Source of the DNA: Phreatobacter oligotrophus
Lineage (GTDB): Bacteria > Pseudomonadota > Alphaproteobacteria > Rhizobiales > Phreatobacteraceae
Assembly (NCBI RefSeq): GCF_003046185.1
Contig: NZ_PZZL01000002.1
Span: 615,384-679,383 of the forward strand
DNA length: 64,000 nucleotides
Direction of reading: 5' to 3'
Shown here: positions 17,422-27,462 of the stretch, one piece after another
Position numbering within the stretch: position 1 is the first letter of the stretch
Layout of the letters: every line of letters begins with the position of its first letter
Made by a program: the position numbers and the translations under genes
The notes under the pieces: model-generated
Seen by the model: the letters and a program-made list of their open reading frames with translations, nothing else
Database searches by the model: none
Told to the model about the DNA's origin: nothing

Positions 17422-18930
17422 ATGCAGGATTACATCCGCGCCATCCTCTCGGCCCGCGTCTATGACGTGGCCATCGAGAGCCCGCTTGATCCGATGCCGC
17501 GCCTGGCGCAGCGGCTCGGCACGGCCGTGCGGCTGAAGCGCGAGGATCTGCAGCCGGTCTTCTCGTTCAAGCTGCGCGGCGCCTACAACAAGATGGCCGG
17601 CCTGCCGCGGGAGGCGCTGGACCGCGGCGTCATCTGCGCCTCGGCGGGCAATCATGCGCAGGGCGTGGCGCTGGCGGCGCAGAAGCTTGGCGTGCGGGCG
17701 ACCATCGTGATGCCGAAGACCACCCCGGACATCAAGGTCCAAGCGGTGAGGAGCCGGGGCGGCCGCGTCGTCCTCCATGGCGAGAGCTTCGACGAGGCCT
17801 ATGCCCATGCCCGCCAGATCGAGGCGGAGAAGGGCCAGACCTTCATCCACCCCTATGACGATCCCGACATCATCGCCGGCCAGGGCACGGTGGGCATGGA
17901 GATCCTGCGCCAGCACCCCGACGCGATCGATGCCATCTTCGTGCCCATCGGTGGCGGCGGCCTGGCGGCGGGGCTCGCCGTCTTCGTCAAGTTCCTCAGG
18001 CCGGACATCAAGGTCTTCGGCGTCGAGCCGGATGATGCGGCCTCGATGCGGGACGCCATCGCCGCGGGCTCGCGGGTGATCCTCAATCAGGTCGGGCTCT
18101 TCGCCGATGGCGTCGCGGTGCGGCAGGCCGGCGAGGAAACGTTCCGCCTGTGCCGCGAGCTGCTCGACGGCGTCATCACGGTCAGCACCGACGAGATCTG
18201 CGCCGCGGTGAAGGACATTTTCGAGGACACCCGCGCCATCGCCGAGCCCTCGGGCGCGGTCAGCCTTGCCGGCCTCAAGACCTATGCGGCGAGCCATCGC
18301 GGCACGGGCGCGCTGGTGGCGATCAATTCCGGCGCGAACATGAACTTCGACCGGTTGCGCCATATCGCCGAGCGCGCCGAGATTGGCGAGCAGCGCGAGG
18401 CGCTTCTGTCTGTCACGATCCCGGAAAAACCGGGCAGCTACCGCCGCTTCATCCAGCTGCTCGGCAAGCGCGCCATCACCGAGTTCAACTACCGCTATGC
18501 CGACCCGCAGAAGGCGGAGATCTTCGTCGGGGTGCAGCTTGATGCCGGCGGGGAGGAAAAGCGCGCCATCCTCGCCCTGCTCGCCGAGCACGGTTATCCC
18601 GTGCTCGACATGAGCGACAACGAGCTGGCCAAGCTGCACGTGCGCTACATGGTCGGCGGCAAGACGCAGGGCGTCGCCGGCGAGCGCATCTTCCGCTTCC
18701 AGTTCCCGGAGCGGCCGGGCGCGCTTTTGAAGTTCCTCACCTCGCTGTCCGAGGGCTGGAACATCTCCTTGTTCCATTACCGCAATCACGGCGCCGATTA
18801 CGGCCGCGTTCTCGCCGGCATCCAGGTGCCGCCGGAGGACCATGCCCAGCTCAAGAAGCGGCTCGATGCCCTCGGCTATCCCTATTGGGAGGAGACCGAC
18901 AACCCCGCCTACAAGGCCTTCCTGGGCTGA
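17422..18930 (+). CDS. ilvA: Threonine ammonia-lyase, biosynthetic type
   Basis: 502 residues, the long form with a regulatory C-terminus. It deaminates threonine to 2-oxobutyrate, the first step of isoleucine synthesis. The catalytic domain has the PLP lysine in SFKLRGAYNKM, the phosphate-binding SAGNHAQGVA, and GGGGLAAGLA. Two ACT-like (Thr_dehydrat_C) domains follow: ALLSVTIPEKPGSYRRF and FRFQFPERPGALLKFL, so feedback by isoleucine/valine is expected. The start at 17422 is chosen because the fold begins there; the open frame upstream overlaps the subtilase gene. Confidence 0.93.
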   Translation: MQDYIRAILSARVYDVAIESPLDPMPRLAQRLGTAVRLKREDLQPVFSFKLRGAYNKMAGLPREALDRGVICASAGNHAQGVALAAQKLGVRATIVMPKTTPDIKVQAVRSRGGRVVLHGESFDEAYAHARQIEAEKGQTFIHPYDDPDIIAGQGTVGMEILRQHPDAIDAIFVPIGGGGLAAGLAVFVKFLRPDIKVFGVEPDDAASMRDAIAAGSRVILNQVGLFADGVAVRQAGEETFRLCRELLDGVITVSTDEICAAVKDIFEDTRAIAEPSGAVSLAGLKTYAASHRGTGALVAINSGANMNFDRLRHIAERAEIGEQREALLSVTIPEKPGSYRRFIQLLGKRAITEFNYRYADPQKAEIFVGVQLDAGGEEKRAILALLAEHGYPVLDMSDNELAKLHVRYMVGGKTQGVAGERIFRFQFPERPGALLKFLTSLSEGWNISLFHYRNHGADYGRVLAGIQVPPEDHAQLKKRLDALGYPYWEETDNPAYKAFLG

Positions 18931-19133
18931 CGCGCGGCCCGCGACCTCACGGCAACCCTTTGGCGCAAAGTTCGTCTTGGCAACCCGTTTACCAAGCGGC
19001 GCGATGGCGTCGCCGGCCGGTACCAGGTTCCGCAAGCCGTTTCGGTGTTTACCAATTCCCCACGTCCTGACCGCACAATTCGCTGATGCCTTGAACGCCC
19101 CCAGACGAGGGCGGGGGCAACGGAACGACCGGC

Positions 19134-21713
19134 ATGACGATGCAACAGGTCTCCATGAAGGACATGGGGTTGTTCGGCCCCATCCTGGAACAGGCTATCG
19201 ACGGCGTCGTGGTCATCGACCACGCCAATTGCGTCGTGCTGTTCAATGAGGCCGCGGAACGCATGTGGGGCCTCAAGCGCGAGGACGTCCTTGGCCGGAA
19301 CGTCTCCCTTCTGGTGCCGGAGGAGCATCGCAAGAATCACGATGCCGGGATCGACCGCAACCGTCATGGCGCCAAGAACCGGTTCGTCGGCACCACCGTC
19401 GAGGTCCCGATTGTCAGGCCTGACGGCTCCACCGTCTTCGGCTCGCTGTCGCTCTCCCGCACCGCCATTGACGGCTGCATCTACTACGCCGCCTTCGTGA
19501 AGGACGTGACCGAGGAGGTGCGGCGCCGCGAGGAGCTCTATCTCCTGTCGCTGGTCGCCAATGAAACCGATCGCGCCGTCATCATCACCGACCGCCACCA
19601 GCGCATCGTCTATGCGAACCGGTCCTTCATCGACATGTTCGGCTATTCGCGCGAAGAGCTGATCGGACAGGTCCCCTCGACCCTGCTCGCGGGCCAGCAC
19701 ACCGACGCCTCCATCCTGCGCGACCTCGCCGGCCTGTCGCATGGCGAGAAGAGCGTCACGATCGAACTCATCGGCTATGACAAGGCCGGCCGGGAGCTGT
19801 GGATCGCGGCGACGGTGAACCCGGTGCTCGACGACGCCGGCAAGCTGCGCAACGCCGTCTGCGTCATCGGCAACATCACGGAGACGCGGCAGACCCAGGT
19901 GCTGCAGCAGCGCGTGCTGGAGGCTGTCGCCCGCGACGATGACATCGAGACGGTCGCAACCCTGATCTGCCGCGAGGTGGAGGCCATCGCACCGGGCGTC
20001 GTCTGCTCGATGCTGCGCGTCGACGAGGAGAAGACGCTCCGTCCCATCGCCGCCCCGAGCCTGCCTGATCACTACTCCGCCGCCATTGACGGGCTGCCGA
20101 TCGGGCCGTCCGTCGGGTCCTGCGGCACGGCGGCCTTCCGCGGCGAGCCGGTGCTGGTCGAGGACATCGAGACCGATCCGCTCTGGGCGCCCTACAAGGG
20201 GCTGCCCCTGCCGCTTGGCCTCAAGGCCTGCTGGTCGAGCCCGATCACGCTGAAGGACGGCCGGGTCGCGGGCACCTTCGCCTTCTACTACCGGGAAAAG
20301 CGCGGTCCGAGCGCCTGGCACGAGCGTCTCGTGGAGTCCTGCCTCCACCTTGCGGCCCTCGCCATCGAGCGGCACGAGGCCAAGGCCCATATCGCCCAGC
20401 TGGCCTATTACGACACACTCACCGGCCTGCCGAACCGCTCCAAGCTCGCCGATGAGATCGACCAGCGCATCGTGCAGATCGACGAGGGCGAGGGCGCCGG
20501 CATGGCGCTGCTCTTCCTCGACCTCGACGCGTTCAAGGACGTCAACGACACGCTCGGCCATTCGGCCGGCGACGCCCTGCTGGTTGAGGTCGGCCGCCGC
20601 CTCAGGGAGCAGGTCCGCCCGACCGACATGGTCAGCCGCCTCGGCGGCGACGAGTTCGTCGTCATCCTCGGCAGCTGCGAGAGCACTCATGCCTCCGCCA
20701 TCGCCGAGCGCATCGTCAAGGCGCTGTCGCAGCCGCTGGCCATCGACTCCATGATGCTGTCGACCACGGCGAGCATCGGCATCAGCCTTTATCCCGGCGA
20801 CAGCGCCGATCGCGAGGAACTGCTGAAACATGCCGACACCGCCATGTATGCGGCGAAGAATGCCGGCCGTGGCGCCTATCGCTTCTACGACCCGGCGATG
20901 AACCGGGAGGTCGAGGAGCGGCTGAGGATGGGCGAGGCGCTGAAGGAGTCCCTCGCCCTCGGTCATCTGCAACTGCACTACCAGCCGCAGCTGAGCGGCG
21001 AGGACGGCAAGCTGCACGGGCTGGAGGCGCTGGCCCGCTGGCATCACCCCGCCTTCGGCCAGGTGCCGCCGTCGCGCTTCATCGGCCTCGCCGAGGAGTA
21101 CGGGCTGATCGAGGCCATCGGCGAATGGGCTCTGGTGGAGGGCTGCCGGCAGGTCGCCGCCTGGCGCGCCGGCGGACTGGCGATCCCCTCGGTCTCGGTG
21201 AACCTGTCGCCGATGAACTTCCGCAACCGCCGCCTGCCGCTCATCGTCAGCGCGGCGCTGGAGGCGGCGGGACTGGAGCCGGACGCGCTCACCATCGAGA
21301 TCACCGAGGGGATCATGATGGACGATTGCGAGGCCACGCGGGCCACCGTCGAGGCCGTCGCGCAACTCGGCGTGCGGCTGTCGCTCGACGATTTCGGCAC
21401 GGGCTATTCCAGCCTGTCGTCCCTCTCGACGCTGGCGATCGAGGAGATCAAGCTCGACCAGAGCTTCATCCACGGCCTGGAGAGCGATCAGAACGCCCGG
21501 GCCGTGGCCTCCGCCGTGATCCGTATTGGCCAGAGCCTCGGGCTCACCGTGGTGGCCGAAGGCGTGGAGACCGAGCCGCAGCGCCGGTTCCTGCAGGGCC
21601 TGCGCTGCCATGTGATGCAGGGCTATCTGTTCGCCCCGGCCCTGCCGCCCGCCGCCCTGGAGGCGTGGATCGCCGCTCGCGCGCCGGTCGAGGGCTTCGA
21701 GGCGGTCGCCTGA
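19134..21713 (+). CDS. DosP-like heme-PAS GGDEF-EAL protein
   Basis: 859 residues. PAS-A (about 12-125) resembles the heme PAS of E. coli DosP: FGPILEQAIDGVVVIDHANCVVLFNEAAERMWG, then LVPEEHRKNHDAGI with His69 at the place of the heme-ligating His77. PAS-B (about 140-260) and a GAF-like domain (about 270-405) follow. The GGDEF domain has RLGGDEFVVIL and an RxxD inhibitory site (RPTD) five residues upstream. The EAL domain keeps GLEALARW, NLSP, TIEITE, LDDFGTGYSS, EIKLDQSF, AEGVET and MQGY. It is probably a cytoplasmic oxygen- or redox-sensing c-di-GMP enzyme. Heme binding is inferred from PAS-A. Confidence 0.9.
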   Translation: MTMQQVSMKDMGLFGPILEQAIDGVVVIDHANCVVLFNEAAERMWGLKREDVLGRNVSLLVPEEHRKNHDAGIDRNRHGAKNRFVGTTVEVPIVRPDGSTVFGSLSLSRTAIDGCIYYAAFVKDVTEEVRRREELYLLSLVANETDRAVIITDRHQRIVYANRSFIDMFGYSREELIGQVPSTLLAGQHTDASILRDLAGLSHGEKSVTIELIGYDKAGRELWIAATVNPVLDDAGKLRNAVCVIGNITETRQTQVLQQRVLEAVARDDDIETVATLICREVEAIAPGVVCSMLRVDEEKTLRPIAAPSLPDHYSAAIDGLPIGPSVGSCGTAAFRGEPVLVEDIETDPLWAPYKGLPLPLGLKACWSSPITLKDGRVAGTFAFYYREKRGPSAWHERLVESCLHLAALAIERHEAKAHIAQLAYYDTLTGLPNRSKLADEIDQRIVQIDEGEGAGMALLFLDLDAFKDVNDTLGHSAGDALLVEVGRRLREQVRPTDMVSRLGGDEFVVILGSCESTHASAIAERIVKALSQPLAIDSMMLSTTASIGISLYPGDSADREELLKHADTAMYAAKNAGRGAYRFYDPAMNREVEERLRMGEALKESLALGHLQLHYQPQLSGEDGKLHGLEALARWHHPAFGQVPPSRFIGLAEEYGLIEAIGEWALVEGCRQVAAWRAGGLAIPSVSVNLSPMNFRNRRLPLIVSAALEAAGLEPDALTIEITEGIMMDDCEATRATVEAVAQLGVRLSLDDFGTGYSSLSSLSTLAIEEIKLDQSFIHGLESDQNARAVASAVIRIGQSLGLTVVAEGVETEPQRRFLQGLRCHVMQGYLFAPALPPAALEAWIAARAPVEGFEAVA

Positions 21714-21716
21714 GGC

Positions 21717-22340
21717 TCAGAGCTCGACGATCTCGGCCTGCCGGGCAGGTCGGACATAGTCCTTGCACAGGCAGTTGATGCCGAGCGGGCACTGGCGCTC
21801 GTCGGCGCGGCCGTGATGGACGCCGCAGATCATGCTGGCCATGGCGGAGTCGCCGATCCGCCCGAGGACCTCCGAGCGCACCATCTTGGCGCGCGGCACG
21901 GGGCCGAAATAGACGCGGGTGCGCACGAAGGGCCGCGGCATGGCAAGGACGGCCTCCGCCCGGGCGCGCAGCGTCTTCATGCTGAAGGGGCGGGCGACAT
22001 ATTCGTGCACGCCTGCGGTCACCGCGCCGAGCACGGCGGCGCGGGTGGGGAAGCCCGAGATCATGATGATCGGCGTGTATTGCAGGCCACCTTCGGCGCG
22101 GCGCAGCAGCTGCGTGACCTCCAGCCCGTCGAGACCGGCGAGGTTGTAGCCGAGGATGATGAGGTTCGGCCGCAGCTGTTCGGCCTGTTCGATGACCTCG
22201 AAGCCGGTGCGGCATTCGGCGACCCGGCCAAGGCCCGTCACCACCGAGCGGATGATGCGGCGGGAAAAGGCCTGCTCGTCAGCGACGAGGATGGTCGTGC
22301 TGTTCGGACGGTGAAGGTTGACGGACGGACGTTTCGACAC
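21717..22340 (-). CDS. Atypical receiver-domain protein with Cys-rich tail
   Basis: 207 residues. Residues about 15-130 form a CheY-like receiver: TTILVADEQAFSRRIIRSVV (acidic pocket), IIMISGF (conserved Ser) and EYVARPF. The phosphoacceptor Asp is missing: where LxxxDxxMPxxDG is usual, the text is LIILGYNLAGLDG, so Gly64 replaces it. The conserved Lys is Arg117. The last 60 residues (from about VYFGPVPRAKMVRSE) hold CGVHHGRADERQCPLGINCLCKDY, with four Cys and two His that could bind metal. No output domain is recognised. It converges with the DosP-like gene (4 nt between the stops). Confidence 0.8.
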   Translation of the reverse strand: MSKRPSVNLHRPNSTTILVADEQAFSRRIIRSVVTGLGRVAECRTGFEVIEQAEQLRPNLIILGYNLAGLDGLEVTQLLRRAEGGLQYTPIIMISGFPTRAAVLGAVTAGVHEYVARPFSMKTLRARAEAVLAMPRPFVRTRVYFGPVPRAKMVRSEVLGRIGDSAMASMICGVHHGRADERQCPLGINCLCKDYVRPARQAEIVEL

Positions 22341-22409
22341 AGAACCTGACCCAACGTCATGTCGAGGTCCTTGATGCCACGCACGTCGTTAAGGAGCGGT
22401 TGACGCGAG

Positions 22410-23585
22410 TCAGGCGCGCTCCAGCAGGCCCAGCGCCACGAGACGGGTGCAGAAGGCCAGCGCGTCGTCTCCGCCGAGGGCGCGCGGCGTCGCGCCCGCC
22501 GAGAGCTGCTCGATCCAGCCGAGTTCGGCCATGGTGAGCGCCACGGACGGCCCGGCCCAGCGCAGTTCGGCGCCCTCCCCCACGGGCACGATGACGTGGT
22601 GGACGGCATCGGCGAGGATCAGGCGGTCGTCGGGGCCCGGCTTCGGCGTGCGAAGGCTGCGGCCCGGCATGACCATGCGGTCGGTGCCGAGCTGCTGAAG
22701 GAAGCGCATGGCGACAAGGTCCATCGCCTCCTCGTTGGCGACGGCGGCGAACCGCTCCCGCGCCGCCTCGACAAGGCCGGCGCGCACGGCGGGATCGCCG
22801 ATGCGCCAGGTGCGGAAGGACTGGCGCAGGGCCGGCTGCTGCCGCTCCATCTGGTCGATGGCGGCCTTCAGCGCATCGGCCCAGCTGGGTTCGAGCAGGC
22901 CGACGGTGACATGCAGCGAGGGCTCGCTGCCCTCCTGCACGGAAGCGTCGTGGGCGACGCCGCGCGGCACGTAGAGCACGTCGCCCGCCTCCAGCAGCAC
23001 GTCCTTCGCGCCAGCCGGATCGGCGCGATGAGTCGCGCCATCCCAGGGCGTGTTGCGCGTCGCGTGGGGCATGAGCATGTCGTCCCAGACGCGCCAGGCC
23101 TTGCGACCGGACACCTGCAGGACCAGCACGTCATGGGTGTCGTAATGGGTGCGGAAGCCCTGGGCGCCGGGCGGTGTCAGGTAGATGTTGGCCTGGACCG
23201 CATGGAGGAAGACCTTTTCCAGCCCGCGGCAGAAGCGGGCGAGCGGCGGGTGCATCTCGTGGAACTGCGACACGACGAGGGTCGCGCCGGCATCGAAGAG
23301 CCGGAACAGCTCGACCGGATTGATCCGGCCGTCCTCGTCGGTGAAGAGGTCGTCGGGAACCGCGGCGCTGCCATTGCGCGAGGAGTCGGCCATGGTGACG
23401 CGCGGCGCCCGAGCGGCGTCGGTGCGAAGAAAGGCGTCTAGATCGTCGATGCCGAGCAGCGGGCCGAAACGGCCGGCGTCACCGCCCCTGAAGTGGCGTG
23501 CGCGACTGTCCTCGCGCAGCGAAAGGACCTCCGGAACCGACAGGGAACCGAAGGCGAGGCCGAAGGCGTCGCGCGCGAGGGTCAT
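22410..23585 (-). CDS. JmjC/cupin-type Fe(II) 2-oxoglutarate oxygenase-like protein
   Basis: 391 residues. The central part is a JmjC-type cupin: GFRTHYDTHDVLVLQVSGRKAWRVW has the HxD metal motif, and VLYVPRGVAHDA gives the distal His. This arrangement matches the ribosomal oxygenase (RoxA/YcfD-like) cupins that hydroxylate ribosomal proteins. The C-terminal 150 residues are predicted helical and end in a winged-helix-like segment (MAELGWIEQLSAGATPRALGG). Substrate is unknown; no ribosomal protein gene is adjacent. A possible promoter region lies past the next gene on the same strand. Confidence 0.8.
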   Translation of the reverse strand: MTLARDAFGLAFGSLSVPEVLSLREDSRARHFRGGDAGRFGPLLGIDDLDAFLRTDAARAPRVTMADSSRNGSAAVPDDLFTDEDGRINPVELFRLFDAGATLVVSQFHEMHPPLARFCRGLEKVFLHAVQANIYLTPPGAQGFRTHYDTHDVLVLQVSGRKAWRVWDDMLMPHATRNTPWDGATHRADPAGAKDVLLEAGDVLYVPRGVAHDASVQEGSEPSLHVTVGLLEPSWADALKAAIDQMERQQPALRQSFRTWRIGDPAVRAGLVEAARERFAAVANEEAMDLVAMRFLQQLGTDRMVMPGRSLRTPKPGPDDRLILADAVHHVIVPVGEGAELRWAGPSVALTMAELGWIEQLSAGATPRALGGDDALAFCTRLVALGLLERA

Positions 23586-23606
23586 GCGAGGATCGATCCG
23601 GCGGGC

Positions 23607-23960
23607 TTACCAGCCGCGCCCACGACCCCGCCGATCGCGCGGATCGTTGTCGGTCACGCGGACGTTGCGGCGATAGGTGCGCACGCGGCCGCGGCCAGGA
23701 TCATCGAAGGGATCGTTGTCGGTGCCGCGACGACGCACGAAGCGACCGCGTCCGCGGCCCTCGCGGTCATAGGGGTCGCTGTCGGTGACGCGCAGGCGCT
23801 GGGCCTCGGCGGGCTGGGAGGTCGCCACGGCGACGGGCATCACCACCGTGGCGGCGCCGGCCAGCGTCTTGAAGAAGAACAGGCGGCGGTCGAGGAGCGC
23901 ACCGGTCTCGGCGGGCCCGTCGGCGGGTGTGTCGTTGGTCGGCTTGATGGTGTCGGTCAT
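23607..23960 (-). CDS. Tat-exported small repeat protein
   Basis: 117 residues, not assigned to a family. DRRLFFFKTLAGAATVVMPVAVA is a twin-arginine signal, with processing probably near EAQ. The mature 65 residues are three imperfect copies of a TDxDPxDxxGRGR unit (VTDSDPYDREGRGRG, GTDNDPFDDPGRGRV, VTDNDPRDRRGRGRG). Such Asp-rich/Arg-rich repeats could bind Ca2+ or an acidic polymer, but that is speculation. It precedes the cupin gene on the same strand with 21 nt between them, so the two may be co-transcribed. Confidence 0.65.
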   Translation of the reverse strand: MTDTIKPTNDTPADGPAETGALLDRRLFFFKTLAGAATVVMPVAVATSQPAEAQRLRVTDSDPYDREGRGRGRFVRRRGTDNDPFDDPGRGRVRTYRRNVRVTDNDPRDRRGRGRGW

Positions 23961-24467
23961 GGCTGAACAGCCGCTCCCCCGGCCGGTGCACGTTCGTAAC
24001 AGACCGTAGCGCCAAACTGCCGCAGCGACATGGGGGATTTAACGTATAGTCCGCGCGATTGGCGGCAGGCGCGTGGAGGGGAGGAGGCCGCTCTCAAGGG
24101 GTCGCAGATCGCTGCCCCCTCCCGTCCGAGCCATTGGCCCGGCGACGCGTAACCTGATGCCGGACCGTTCTCTGTCCTGCACGGGTGATGCCACGGCTGG
24201 CGCCCACCACATGTTGGCGCTGGCGCTCCCGACCCCCCAGATGTGGTGGGCTGTGCGCCTGGCCCCATCGGCCCTCTCGCCGTTTGCGCCTCGCATTTCG
24301 CAACAGGTCTCGCAATTTGCGACGGCGCCTGGCGAAGCCCTGCCGCGCCGGCCGCTGCCGTTGCGCCGGAGAGCCACCTCCTATAGATGCACTGCAACAG
24401 AGTTCACGCGGGCCGCCAGACACATGCTGCCCGCCTTTTTGTATTGGCCGACTGGACGCCCACCCCC
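23961..24467. other. 507-bp gene-free region upstream of typA with a long inverted repeat
   Basis: No convincing coding frame. An 11-bp perfect inverted repeat is present: GCCCACCACAT at 24202-24212 and ATGTGGTGGGC at 24241-24251 with a 28-nt loop. A second G+C stem may form between GGAGGGG near 24076 and CCCCTCC near 24116. This could be a leader or a small RNA between the divergent Tat-protein gene and typA. No known RNA family is recognised. Confidence 0.5.
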
Positions 24468-26288
<1,821 letters not shown>

Positions 26289-26310
26289 GGGTTCTTGCCT
26301 GCATGACCCG

Positions 26311-26337
26311 AAAGGCCCGGCATCGCCGGGCCTTTTT
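26311..26337. terminator. Terminator between typA and the enolase-superfamily gene
   Basis: AAAGGCCCGGC and GCCGGGCCTTT around an ATC loop, followed by a T tract. It serves typA on the plus strand, and its A-rich left flank lets it act on the minus strand for the convergent cluster. Confidence 0.9.
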
Positions 26338-26346
26338 GGTTTCACC

Positions 26347-27462
26347 CTAGCCCCGCGCCTCCACGGTCGCGCTGGTCAGCGCCGCCTCGTCCACGGCGAT
26401 GCCGAGGCCAGGCCCTGTCGGCAGCCAGGAGGCGCCGTCGGCGAGGCGCACGGGGGTCTCCAGGATCTCCGTCCCCAGCACGAAGGCCGAGGTGTAGTAC
26501 TCCGCGCCGAGCGTCATGGCCGGCGTCGAGGCGGCGAAATGGATGCCGGCGGTCAGCGCGATGCCGGCCTCGTACATGGTGCCGCCGTAGCAGGGCATGC
26601 CGGCGGCGCTCGCAATGGCGGCGATGGCCTTCCCCTTGGCGAAGGAGCCGGCCTTCATCAGCTTGATCGAGATGGCGTCGGCATAGCGGGCGCGGGCGCA
26701 GTCCACCGCCTCCTCCGGCGAGAAGACGCTCTCGTCGGCGAGGATGGGCGTGTCGATGGCGCGGGTGATCTCCACCATGGCGTCGCGGCGGTCGCGGGCC
26801 ACCGGTTGCTCGATGAAGGCGGGGCGGAAGGCCTCGACATCGCGCAGGGTGCGGATGGCATCCACCGCCGCCAGGCCCTGGTTGTAGTCGATGCGCAGCG
26901 ACGCATCGGCGGGCAGGATGGCGGCAAGCCGTTCGAGGCGGCTCATGTCCTCCGCATGGGTCGAGAAGCCGGTCTTCACCTTGAAGAGCCTGACGCCCTC
27001 GGCGAGACGGGCGCGGGCGAAATCGAGGTCGGCATCGAAGTCCGGATTGGCGATGGAGACCGACAGCGGAATGCTGTCACGGACGACGCCGCCGAGGAGT
27101 TCGGCGACAGGCAACCCGGCCTGCTGGCCGGCGAGGTCATGCAGCGCCATGTCGAGGGCCATCTTGGCCTCGGGGTGGCCGACCAGCGCGCGGTCGGCTT
27201 CCGCCATGATCCGCTGCCGGTCGGCGGCGGTGCGACCAATGACGAGTGGCCGCAGATAGACGTCGAGGGCGGCGACGGCCGCCTCGGCTGTGCCGGAGAA
27301 GACCGACCAGGGCGCGGCCTCGCCCCAGCCGATGAGGCCTTCGCGGGTGTGGAGCGAGATGACGACGCCCGGCAGCGTGTCGGCGACGTCGCCGACCCCA
27401 TGCTTGCGCGTCATCTTCAGCGGCCAGCGCGTCAGCCGCACCTGCATGCGATCGATGGTCAT
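26347..27462 (-). CDS. Enolase-superfamily enzyme (muconate-lactonizing / dipeptide-epimerase type)
   Basis: 371 residues. After the capping domain, the barrel shows the MLE-subgroup catalytic set: KxK in RLFKVKTGF, Asp in LRIDYNQGL, Glu in FIEQP, Asp-Glu in LADESVFS, and the second Lys in SIKLMKAGS; MPCYGGTMYEAGI closes the fold. Enzymes of this subgroup are cycloisomerases, dipeptide epimerases or hydroxyproline-derivative epimerases/dehydratases, and the exact reaction cannot be read. The ATG overlaps the TRAP permease stop by 4 nt, so translation is coupled. With a peptidase and an amino acid oxidoreductase in the cluster, a dipeptide or amino acid substrate is the better guess. Confidence 0.85.
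   Translation of the reverse strand: MTIDRMQVRLTRWPLKMTRKHGVGDVADTLPGVVISLHTREGLIGWGEAAPWSVFSGTAEAAVAALDVYLRPLVIGRTAADRQRIMAEADRALVGHPEAKMALDMALHDLAGQQAGLPVAELLGGVVRDSIPLSVSIANPDFDADLDFARARLAEGVRLFKVKTGFSTHAEDMSRLERLAAILPADASLRIDYNQGLAAVDAIRTLRDVEAFRPAFIEQPVARDRRDAMVEITRAIDTPILADESVFSPEEAVDCARARYADAISIKLMKAGSFAKGKAIAAIASAAGMPCYGGTMYEAGIALTAGIHFAASTPAMTLGAEYYTSAFVLGTEILETPVRLADGASWLPTGPGLGIAVDEAALTSATVEARG

Noticed and set aside
18909..21611. 900-codon open frame on the minus strand
   Set aside because: Antisense to the DosP-like gene, whose domains are certain.
24000..24467. A known RNA (6S, tmRNA or 4.5S) upstream of typA
   Set aside because: No conserved sequence marks of these RNAs could be recognised, so only a structured region is reported.
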